From Pseudomonas congelans (GTDB lineage Bacteria; Pseudomonadota; Gammaproteobacteria; Pseudomonadales; Pseudomonadaceae), in contig NZ_FNJH01000003.1 of NCBI RefSeq assembly GCF_900103225.1, positions 129,958-193,957 on the forward strand: a stretch of 64,000 nucleotides of DNA, given 5' to 3'. The position numbers were made by a program, and so were the translations under genes. This document shows positions 17,283-24,657 of this stretch, piece after piece. The notes under the pieces are model-generated. The model had not been told where the DNA came from and ran no database searches. It saw only the letters and a program-made list of their open reading frames with translations. Positions within the stretch are counted from its first letter, which is position 1; every line of letters starts with the position of its first letter.

Positions 17283-17477
17283 ATGCTGGTACTGACGCGG
17301 GAAATTGGCGAAACGTTTTCCATCGGTGATGACATCACCGTGCAGATTCTGGGGATCAACGGCAATCAGGTCAGGCTCGGGATCAATGCCCCGAAAGACA
17401 TCAAGGTTCACCGCGCCGAGGTCTACAAGCGAATTGCCAGGACGCTTGCGCAACAGGCAACAACGCCGCTTCAGTGA
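17283..17477 (+). CDS. csrA: CsrA/RsmA family RNA-binding regulator (paralogue)
   Basis: A 64-residue CsrA homodimer subunit, which binds GGA in the leaders of target mRNAs to repress or protect them. The N-terminal strand MLVLTR and the C-terminal [10 protein letters not shown], with the RNA-contact Arg44, are present. Position 7 is Glu where E. coli CsrA has Arg, and the tail QQATTPLQ differs, so this is a divergent paralogue. P. syringae encodes several CsrA/Rsm proteins, and I cannot say which number this is. The start is fixed by the family's MLxLTR; GGTGGGAAA precedes it. A perfect hairpin spans the stop codon. Confidence 0.93.
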   Translation: MLVLTREIGETFSIGDDITVQILGINGNQVRLGINAPKDIKVHRAEVYKRIARTLAQQATTPLQ

Positions 17478-17487
17478 GCGGCGTTGT
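17460..17487 (+). terminator. Perfect hairpin spanning the csrA stop
   Basis: Eleven-bp perfect stem ACAACGCCGCT/AGCGGCGTTGT with a six-base loop. The loop and the first base of the right arm hold the TGA. No T-run follows, so it may be an mRNA-stabilising or attenuating structure instead of a simple terminator. Confidence 0.6.
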
Positions 17488-17556
17488 CAGCGGGCGATAT
17501 TTTCGCTAAATGACCTGACTCGCCCTGTCGAAGGCCCGACTCAGGCGCTGAAGGGG

Positions 17557-17784
17557 TTATTCGAAAAACTCCTTGGGCACGTCGTGCTTGAGCATCAGTT
17601 GGCACTGCTGGCTCTCAAGGTCGAAAAAGATCACCGCCTGGCCCTTGGTCAGCGCATGGCGCACGCGCAATACCCGGGTTTGCAGAGGCGTTTCGTCGCC
17701 ATTATCGGTCCCCTCACGGGTGACGAAATCCTCGATCAGGCGAGTGAGGGTGTCAGGTTCCAGTTGGTCGTAGGGGATCAGCAT
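17557..17784 (-). CDS. YheU family protein (UPF0270)
   Basis: A 75-residue soluble protein matching UPF0270. It begins MLIPYDQLEPDTLTRLIEDF, followed by TREGTDNGDETPLQTRVLRV and ending FFDLESQQCQLM-type sequence. The family is widespread in gammaproteobacteria and uncharacterised. The ATG at 17784 gives the conserved MIPY/MLIPY start; a longer frame to 17835 does not. It converges with csrA and is followed upstream by the NAGGN operon on the same strand, 67 bases away. Confidence 0.9.
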   Translation of the reverse strand: MLIPYDQLEPDTLTRLIEDFVTREGTDNGDETPLQTRVLRVRHALTKGQAVIFFDLESQQCQLMLKHDVPKEFFE

Positions 17785-17851
17785 GGCGGTTCTCGTGTCG
17801 ATGAGCGGCGATGATAGAACTGCGGTGCCACGCACCGCAATTCACAGGGCC

Positions 17852-19048
17852 TCAACTCTCTTCGCGATTCTGCCCGATCAGGCTGTCGACGGGTGGCACG
17901 CGGGTATCGGATTCCATCTGCGCGTCATGCTCGATCTGATGGCTGAAGCGCTCCAGCGAGCTCTGCGCAGGTTTGGCATCGCTGGCGAATACCGGTGGAC
18001 TGAGGATGTAGGCCCCCAGCAATTTGCTCAGCGCTGCCAGACTGTCGATGTGCGTGCGCTCGTAGCCGTGCGTCGCGTCACAGCCGAAGGCCAGTAGGGC
18101 GGTGCGGATGTCATGCCCCGAGGTAACCGCCGAGTGCGCATCACTGTAGTAATAGCGGAACAGGTCACGACGTACCGGAAGCTCGTTGTCCACGCCCAGC
18201 CGCAGCAGATGGCGGGACAAGTGGTAGTCGTAAGGACCGCCCGAGTCCTGCATGGCCACGCTGACGGCGTGCTCGCTGGAGTGTTGACCCGGGGCAACCG
18301 GCGCAATGTCGATGCCGACGAACTCGCTCACGTCCCAAGGCAGCACACCGGCTGCGCCCGTACCGGTTTCTTCGGTGATGGTGAACAGTGGGTGGCAGTC
18401 GATCAATGGCTCGGCACCGCTTTCGACAATAGACTTCAGGGCGGCGAGCAGTGCTGCCACACCAGCCTTGTCATCCAGGTGACGGGCACTGATGTGTCCG
18501 CTCTCGGTGAACTCCGGCAGCGGGTCGAAGGCCACGAAGTCACCGATGCCGATACCCAGCGACTCGCAGTCGGCGCGGGTGGTGCAATAGGCATCCAGAC
18601 GCAGCTCGACGTGGTCCCAACTGATCGGCATTTCGTCCACGGCGGTGTTGAACGCGTGACCGGAAGCCATCAGCGGCAGAACGCTGCCACGGATCACGCC
18701 GGTGTCGGTGAACACGCTGACCCGGCTGCCTTCGGCAAAGCGGCTCGACCAGCAGCCGACCGCAGCCAGCGCCAGGCGGCCGTTGTCTTTGACTTCCCGA
18801 ACGCTGGCACCGATGGTGTCCAGGTGCGCCGATACGGCACGGTCGGGGCTGTTCTGCTTGCCCTTCAGCGTGGCGCGGATCGTGCCGCGGCGGGTCAGTT
18901 CGAACGGGATACCGAGCTCTTCGAGTCGCTCGGCCACGTAACGCACAATAGTGTCGGTAAAGCCGGTAGGGCTTGGGATCGCGAGCATTTCCAACAGAAC
19001 TTTCTGCAGGTATTTCAGATCCGGATCGGGGATATTTGCAGGGGTCAT
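17852..19048 (-). CDS. NAGGN-system M42 family metallopeptidase
   Basis: A 398-residue M42-type aminopeptidase found as the third gene of N-acetylglutaminylglutamine amide clusters. Metal and catalytic positions visible are AHLD (residues about 76-79), HLDDKAGV, ITEETGTGAAG, FVGIDIAP and the C-terminal THGYERTH. The family is co-binuclear, usually zinc or cobalt. Its exact part in NAGGN metabolism (turnover or precursor supply) is not established. It starts with a good AAGGAG site, 80 bases after ngg. The C-terminal 40 residues (AKPAQSSLERF onward) are a variable extension. Confidence 0.88.
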   Translation of the reverse strand: MTPANIPDPDLKYLQKVLLEMLAIPSPTGFTDTIVRYVAERLEELGIPFELTRRGTIRATLKGKQNSPDRAVSAHLDTIGASVREVKDNGRLALAAVGCWSSRFAEGSRVSVFTDTGVIRGSVLPLMASGHAFNTAVDEMPISWDHVELRLDAYCTTRADCESLGIGIGDFVAFDPLPEFTESGHISARHLDDKAGVAALLAALKSIVESGAEPLIDCHPLFTITEETGTGAAGVLPWDVSEFVGIDIAPVAPGQHSSEHAVSVAMQDSGGPYDYHLSRHLLRLGVDNELPVRRDLFRYYYSDAHSAVTSGHDIRTALLAFGCDATHGYERTHIDSLAALSKLLGAYILSPPVFASDAKPAQSSLERFSHQIEHDAQMESDTRVPPVDSLIGQNREES

Positions 19049-19128
19049 GAATGCTCCTTATGGAACAGTTGCAAGCCACAGGCTGCAAAGGCGGATGCGC
19101 CGTTTGCAGCCCGTGTCCGCAGCTGCGA

Positions 19129-20877
19129 TCAGATATGCACAGGCAGGCTGTGCGGAAACAACAGATCGACGAAACGTTCGGCGGTGGGTTGTGGTTCGTG
19201 ATTGGCAAGACCTACGCGCTCATTGGCTTCAATGAATACGTACTCAGGCTGATCGGCGGCCGGCACCATCAGGTCCAGGCCGACGACAGGGATGTCCAGC
19301 GCCCGCGCGGCACGCACTGCGGCGTCGCTGAGCACCGGATGCAGAATGGCCGTGACATCCTCCAGGCAGCCGCCGGTGTGCAGATTGGCGGCACGGCGCA
19401 CGGCCAGGCGTTGATCCATCGGCAGAATATCGGCGTAGTCAAAACCGGCCTCGCGCACAGTGCGCTCGGTTTCCTGATCCATCGGAATACGGCTTTCGCC
19501 GTCCGTTGCCGCAGCACGGCGTCGGCTTTGAGCTTCGATCAACTGTTTGATGGTGTGGCGACCATCACCAATGATTTCGGCCGGGCGACGTATCGCCGCC
19601 GCCACGACCTGAAAGCCGATGACCACGATGCGCAGGTCCAGACCTTCGTGAAAGCTTTCCAGGATCACGCGAGTGTCGAACTGGCGGGCCTGTTCGATGG
19701 CGCTCTGCACGTCTTCGATAGTACGCAGATCAACCGCGACGCCCTGGCCTTGTTCACCGTCCAGCGGCTTGACCACAACTTGCCCGTGCTCTTCGAGAAA
19801 CGCCAGATTATCGTCCGCATTGCCCGCCCGTTGCTGTGCGGGCAAGTGCAGACCGGCAGCCTTCAAGGCGCGGTGGGTCAGGCTTTTGTCCTGGCACAGG
19901 GTCATGCTCACCGCGCTGGTCAGATCGCTCAACGACTCGCGACAGCGGATGCGACGGCCGCCGTAGCTGAGAGTAAACAGCCCGGCATCCGCATCATCCA
20001 CCTGCACGTCAATGCCGCGCCGATGGGCTTCCTCGACAATGATCCTCGCGTACGGATTGAAGTCCGCTTGTGGGCCAGGGCCGAGAAACAATGATTCGTT
20101 GATGCCGTTCTTGCGCTTGATGGCGAAGGTCGGCAGGTTGCGGAAATTCAACTTGGCATACAGCGCCTTGGCCTGATCGTTGTCATGCAGCACCGACAGG
20201 TCGAGGTAGCTCAGGCCGCGACTCATGAAATGCTCGATCAGATGCCGCACCAGCACCTCGCCCACACCTGGTCGTGTGCATTGCGGGTCGACCGCCAGGC
20301 ACCAAAGGCTGCTGCCTTTTTCAGGGTCGTTGAAGGCCTTCTGATGATCGAGCCCCATGACGCTGCCGATGATGGTGTTGCTGCTCTCGTCCTCGGCCAC
20401 CCAATACACCGGGCCACCTTCGTGGCGTGGGGTCAGCAGCTCATGGTCGATGGGCAACATTCCGCGCGCCAGATACAGGTTATTGATGGCCTGCCAGTCG
20501 TTTTCATTGTGCGCGCGACGGATACGGTAGCCGCGAAACACACGATGCGCCGGGCGGTAATCGCTGAACCATAGACGCAGCGTGTCCGACGGGTCGAGAA
20601 ACAACTGCTGCGGCGACTGCGCCAAGACCTGTTGCGGGGCTGCCACATAAAGGGCGATGTCGCGCTCGCCGGGTTTTTCGTTGAGCAGGTCCTGAGCCAG
20701 CGCGGCCGGATCAGGGTAGGTGTGACCGATCAGCAAGCGTCCCCAGCCACAGTGCAGGGCCAGAGGGTCTGCATCTATCTGGCTGCCGTCTTCAGCGAGT
20801 CGTGCCTGCAGACGTTCGTACGAGGGCGACTGGCCGCGCAACAGGCGCTGGCTATAAGTCGTCGCGTTCTGTTTCAT
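19129..20877 (-). CDS. ngg: N-acetylglutaminylglutamine synthetase
   Basis: A 582-residue enzyme for the first step of NAGGN osmoprotectant synthesis, joining acetylated glutamine to glutamine. The N-terminal part (about residues 120-280) is a GNAT acetyltransferase-like domain (IGSVMGLDHQ, CLAVDPQCTRPGVGEVLVRHL). The C-terminal part is an ATP-grasp ligase (VVVKPLDGEQGQGVAV, ILESFHEGLDLRIVVIGFQV, EANERVGL). The ATG at 20877 is preferred to the TTG one codon upstream: it has AAGGA at the right distance and starts three bases after the asnO stop. Confidence 0.93.
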   Translation of the reverse strand: MKQNATTYSQRLLRGQSPSYERLQARLAEDGSQIDADPLALHCGWGRLLIGHTYPDPAALAQDLLNEKPGERDIALYVAAPQQVLAQSPQQLFLDPSDTLRLWFSDYRPAHRVFRGYRIRRAHNENDWQAINNLYLARGMLPIDHELLTPRHEGGPVYWVAEDESSNTIIGSVMGLDHQKAFNDPEKGSSLWCLAVDPQCTRPGVGEVLVRHLIEHFMSRGLSYLDLSVLHDNDQAKALYAKLNFRNLPTFAIKRKNGINESLFLGPGPQADFNPYARIIVEEAHRRGIDVQVDDADAGLFTLSYGGRRIRCRESLSDLTSAVSMTLCQDKSLTHRALKAAGLHLPAQQRAGNADDNLAFLEEHGQVVVKPLDGEQGQGVAVDLRTIEDVQSAIEQARQFDTRVILESFHEGLDLRIVVIGFQVVAAAIRRPAEIIGDGRHTIKQLIEAQSRRRAAATDGESRIPMDQETERTVREAGFDYADILPMDQRLAVRRAANLHTGGCLEDVTAILHPVLSDAAVRAARALDIPVVGLDLMVPAADQPEYVFIEANERVGLANHEPQPTAERFVDLLFPHSLPVHI

Positions 20878-20880
20878 CAA

Positions 20881-22653
20881 TCACAGTCCTTGTTCGCTGA
20901 GCCACAGGTTCAGCGCTGCCAGTTGCCACAGCTTGGAGCCGCGCAATGGCGTGAGCTGGCCCTCGGGGTTGGTCAGCAACTTGTCGACCATGGCAGGGTT
21001 GAACAGACCGCGGTCCTGACTGGAATCGGTCAGCAGTTCGCGCACCCAGTTAAGCGTATCGCCCTGCAAGTGTTTGAGGCCAGGCACCGGGAAGTAGCCC
21101 TTTTTGCGGTCAATCACTTCCGAGGGAATGACCATGCGCGCGGCTTCTTTCAGCACCTGCTTGCCACCGTCGGGCAGCTTGAATTTACCCGGGATGCGAG
21201 CCGACAGTTCGACCAGGCGATAGTCAAGGAACGGTGTGCGCGCTTCCAGGCCCCAGGCCATGGTCATGTTGTCGACACGCTTGACCGGGTCATCGACCAG
21301 CATCACGGTGCTGTCCAGACGCAGTGCCTTGTCAACCGCAGCGCTGGCGCCTGGCTGGGCAAAGTGATCACGAACGAAATCACCGGCTGCATCGTTGGCG
21401 GTGCGCCATTTCGGCTGCACGGTTTCGGCGTATTCCGCGTAACTGCGGTCCACGAATGCGTCGCGGTAGGCCGCAACCGGATCGCTCGCGCCGTCGACTT
21501 GTGGGTACCAGTGGTAACCGGCGAACAATTCGTCGGCACCTTGGCCGCTCTGTACCACCTTGCAGTGCTTGGATACTTCACGCGACAGCAGGTAGAAGGC
21601 GATGCAGTCGTGGCTGACCATCGGTTCACTCATGGCGCGGAACGCCGCAGGCAACTGCTCGATGATCTCGCTTTCCTGAATACGCAGCTGGTGATGGCGC
21701 GTGCCGTAATGCTTGGCGATCAGATCGGAGTACTGAAATTCGTCGCCGCGCTCGCCGCCGGCATCCTGAAAACCGATAGAGAAGGTCGACAGGTCCTCGA
21801 CGCCCACTTCACGCAACAGACCCACCAGCATGCTTGAGTCGACGCCGCCGGATAGCAGCACACCGACGTCCACCGCAGCACGCTGACGGATCGCTACTGC
21901 TTCACGCGTGCTGTCCAGTACGCGGTCGCGCCAGTCTTCGAGGGTGAGGTTTTTCTCGTCTTCGTGGGGGCCGTAGGGCAGTGTCCACCAGACTTTCTGC
22001 TCGACCTTGCCGCTTGCGTCGATACGCATCCAGCTGGCCGGCGGAAGTTTTTCGACGCCTGCGAGCAAGGTGCGCGGCGCAGGCACCACAGCGTGGAAGT
22101 TGAGGTAATGGTTGAGCGCCACCGGATCAAGCATCCCGCTGATGTCACCACCCTTGAGCAGGGCAGGCAGCGAGGACGCGAAGCGCAGGCGCTTGTCGGT
22201 TTTCGACAGGTACAACGGCTTGACGCCGAGGCGGTCACGGGCGATGAACAGCTGCTTGCTGTCACGTTCCCAGATGGCAAAGGCGAACATGCCATTGAGC
22301 TTGGGCAGCATGTCTGCGCCCCAGGCGTGGTAGCCCTTGAGCAACACTTCGGTGTCACCGCCGGAATGGAACTGATAGCCAAGGCTTTCCAACTCGGCAC
22401 GCAATTCAGGGAAGTTGTAGATCGCACCGTTGAAGGCCATGGACAGGCCCAGGTTGCTGTCGATCATCGGCTGCGCCGAGCCGTCCGACAGGTCCATGAT
22501 TTTCAGGCGACGATGACCAAGGGCAACCGGCCCCTGGCTGTGAAACCCCCACGCATCCGGGCCGCGAGGCGCCAGCTCATGGGTAATGCGTTCAACAGCG
22601 GCTAGGTCCGCTGGTTGATGGTCGAAACGTAATTCACCTGCTAATCCGCACAT
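20881..22653 (-). CDS. asnO: N-acetylglutaminylglutamine amidotransferase (AsnB-like)
   Basis: A 590-residue, two-domain asparagine synthetase-like enzyme that amidates the dipeptide in NAGGN synthesis. The N-terminal glutaminase has nucleophile Cys2 (MCGLAGE). The synthetase half has the PP-loop LLSGGVDSSMLVGLL and SGQGADELFAGY. Length agrees with the AsnB family. It is the first gene of the operon, with an AAGGACTT site. The 284 bases ahead of it (22654-22937) are an AT-rich divergent promoter region shared with hicA. NAGGN accumulates under high osmolarity, so this promoter is presumably osmotically induced. Confidence 0.93.
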   Translation of the reverse strand: MCGLAGELRFDHQPADLAAVERITHELAPRGPDAWGFHSQGPVALGHRRLKIMDLSDGSAQPMIDSNLGLSMAFNGAIYNFPELRAELESLGYQFHSGGDTEVLLKGYHAWGADMLPKLNGMFAFAIWERDSKQLFIARDRLGVKPLYLSKTDKRLRFASSLPALLKGGDISGMLDPVALNHYLNFHAVVPAPRTLLAGVEKLPPASWMRIDASGKVEQKVWWTLPYGPHEDEKNLTLEDWRDRVLDSTREAVAIRQRAAVDVGVLLSGGVDSSMLVGLLREVGVEDLSTFSIGFQDAGGERGDEFQYSDLIAKHYGTRHHQLRIQESEIIEQLPAAFRAMSEPMVSHDCIAFYLLSREVSKHCKVVQSGQGADELFAGYHWYPQVDGASDPVAAYRDAFVDRSYAEYAETVQPKWRTANDAAGDFVRDHFAQPGASAAVDKALRLDSTVMLVDDPVKRVDNMTMAWGLEARTPFLDYRLVELSARIPGKFKLPDGGKQVLKEAARMVIPSEVIDRKKGYFPVPGLKHLQGDTLNWVRELLTDSSQDRGLFNPAMVDKLLTNPEGQLTPLRGSKLWQLAALNLWLSEQGL

Positions 22654-22937
22654 AAGTCCTTACCGGGTTTCCGTTGGGGAGGTGACTGAGAAAGTGCAGT
22701 CACCCAGAAACTGACCCAGTGAGGGCATGGTAGTTTTAGATCAAAAAGTTATAAGCGTTTGTTTTCAGCTGGTCTGACTGCATTGGCTGGCCGCTCTGTC
22801 GAGATGGGCGAGCACGATCTCTTCTTCGCGAAATAAGTTGTGATGGAATAAAAAAGATAACTCTGGGTGCCTTTTTTAAGTTGTTTTAACATGCGCCCAG
22901 GGTTATATTTTTTCACGTCGAATCACTGGAGGTGGGG

Positions 22938-23120
22938 GTGCAAAGCAGGCAATTGATAAAGGAGCTTGAAGCTGATGGATGGGTTCTTGATCGTGTTTCG
23001 GGCAGTCACCCTATGTTCAAGCATCCTGAAAAACTTCAGACAGTCCCCGTGCCGCATCCCAAGAAAGACTTGCCATTCGGAACGGTGCGGGCCATCAAAA
23101 AGCTAGCCGGGCTGGTTTAG
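22938..23120 (+). CDS. hicA: HicA-type toxin (mRNA interferase)
   Basis: A 60-residue HicA protein with the small double-stranded-RNA-binding-like fold. It contains LIKELEADGWVLDRVSGSHPMFKHP, in which GSH carries the catalytic His, and ends FGTVRAIKKLAGL. HicA cleaves mRNA without ribosomes when free of HicB. The GTG at 22938 is chosen because GGAGG lies five bases before it; an alternative GTG at 22932 overlaps the ribosome-binding site. hicB follows 36 bases downstream. Confidence 0.92.
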   Translation: MQSRQLIKELEADGWVLDRVSGSHPMFKHPEKLQTVPVPHPKKDLPFGTVRAIKKLAGLV

Positions 23121-23156
23121 TCCAGTTTTGCCCTGACACCCTGTTGGAGAAAGAAA

Positions 23157-23561
23157 ATGAAATACCCAATGTGCATAGAATGGGGAAACGACACCACTGC
23201 GTTTGGTATCCAGATTCCCGATATTCCCGGTGCCGTAACGGCTGGCGATACGTTCGAGGAAGCGCACGCTGCGGCGGTTGAGATTGCTCATATCATGCTG
23301 CAGGAGATAGCAGCCAGCGGTGGAACCATACCCAAGGCCGGAAACGTTGCCGAGCACGCCAGGAATCCCGATTTCGCAGGGATGGGCTGGGGAATGATCG
23401 AGATTGACGTAACGCCTTATCTCGGCAAGACGGAGAAGGTCAACGTCACACTGCCTGGTTTCGTGATCAGGCAGATCGATCGCTATGTGCGGGATCACAG
23501 CATCAAGAGCCGCTCGACCTTTCTGGCCGACGCGGCGCTGGAAAAACTGGGTCGAGCATGA
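23157..23561 (+). CDS. hicB: HicB-type antitoxin
   Basis: A 134-residue antitoxin. The N-terminal HicB fold (AFGIQIPDIPGAVTAGDTFEEA, resembling an inactive RNase H) binds and blocks HicA. The C-terminal part (KVNVTLPGFVIRQIDRYVRDH then SRSTFLADAALEKL) is a ribbon-helix-helix domain for binding and repressing the hicAB promoter. Toxin-first gene order is normal for this family. A GGAGAAAG site precedes the ATG. The pair looks complete. It converges with the AttH-like gene. Confidence 0.93.
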   Translation: MKYPMCIEWGNDTTAFGIQIPDIPGAVTAGDTFEEAHAAAVEIAHIMLQEIAASGGTIPKAGNVAEHARNPDFAGMGWGMIEIDVTPYLGKTEKVNVTLPGFVIRQIDRYVRDHSIKSRSTFLADAALEKLGRA

Positions 23562-23577
23562 CTGCCAATCGCAGCGC

Positions 23578-24657
23578 TCAATACCCGGTCATCTCCAGAT
23601 ACCCCACACCTTCCTGACTTCCGCTGAACCTCACCGGCCCCTCCCAGTAGGGAATACTCACGCCCATCCAGGCGGCGGGGTTCAGCGCTTCGGTGGTGAT
23701 GTCCAGGTTTCTGTCGGGGACCCTGACTCTCCAGCGGGTGGGCACTTTATGCTCCCCGATCAAGGTTTCCTTCAATGGCTCCAGACTGATTTCGTTGGCG
23801 TGCAGCATCCGGGTGCTGCCGTCGGCGCTGATCCAGTTACCGGTCAGGTAGGGGGCGCCGTTCTTGTGACGGATGCGATACAGCATCAGGCGATCGCCGT
23901 CTGCCAGTTGCAGCGAAAACCAGTCCCAGCCGCTCTGGTTGGCGGTCAGTGGCTGACTGCTCCATTCCCTGTCCAGCCAGGCGTTGCCGGTAACCTGATA
24001 GGTCTTGCCCTGTATTTCCACGCTGCCTTTGGCGTCGAAGAAGGGCTGGCTGTAATAGTACGACGCCTGGCCCGCCTCCGATTTCTGGCTGTAGCCCTGT
24101 TCGCCCTGCAGCACCAGCGGTTTGCTGGATGTCAGGCTCAGGTCGTAGCGAAAATCCTTGCCGCTGGCCTTTAACTGCATGGCAGTCAGCGGATCAGCGC
24201 TGCGAACATTGCTGGTAAATGCCCAGTCATCAATCCATGCCGAGAAGGGGGCCAGGGTCACGTCGGCCTGACCGATACCGCCGCGTGCGTAACGCTCTGC
24301 TACATAGTGGCCGCTGCTCGTCGTTGCCGCCGCATGGCCCAGCCAGATCGTGCCGTCATTCCAGCCGCTGCCGGTATGTTGACCGGGGCGCAGGGCATTG
24401 CGAAACAACGTCCACTGCACGCCGAACTGCTGGCCTGCGTCATCCTTGAGGGTGGCGGTGATGTACCACCACTCGATACGAAAGCCGGGATGCTGGCCGT
24501 GGTCTTGCGGGAATGAAAAGACCTTGCCCGGCGTCACCTGCGCGTAACTGTCGGCGGTATTGCCCAGTCCGGCGAATCCGCTTTCAGGTTGTGGTTTGTC
24601 GTCGCAGGCAGCGAGCAGCCCGGCGAGGACCAGCGGCATCAGCCATTTACTGTTCAT
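23578..24657 (-). CDS. AttH-like lipocalin-fold lipoprotein
   Basis: A 359-residue lipoprotein (lipobox LAAC, Cys18) of the CrtC/AttH superfamily, which has two lipocalin-like halves. Characteristic pieces are HPGFRIEWWYITATLKDD, FGVQWTLFRNAL, AWLDREWSSQPL and GWDWFSLQLADGDRLMLYR. AttH homologues sit with the AttEFG ABC transporter and may bind or modify hydrophobic molecules at the outer side of the membrane. It overlaps the permease gene by 11 bases and closes the operon. The substrate is not known. Confidence 0.87.
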   Translation of the reverse strand: MNSKWLMPLVLAGLLAACDDKPQPESGFAGLGNTADSYAQVTPGKVFSFPQDHGQHPGFRIEWWYITATLKDDAGQQFGVQWTLFRNALRPGQHTGSGWNDGTIWLGHAAATTSSGHYVAERYARGGIGQADVTLAPFSAWIDDWAFTSNVRSADPLTAMQLKASGKDFRYDLSLTSSKPLVLQGEQGYSQKSEAGQASYYYSQPFFDAKGSVEIQGKTYQVTGNAWLDREWSSQPLTANQSGWDWFSLQLADGDRLMLYRIRHKNGAPYLTGNWISADGSTRMLHANEISLEPLKETLIGEHKVPTRWRVRVPDRNLDITTEALNPAAWMGVSIPYWEGPVRFSGSQEGVGYLEMTGY

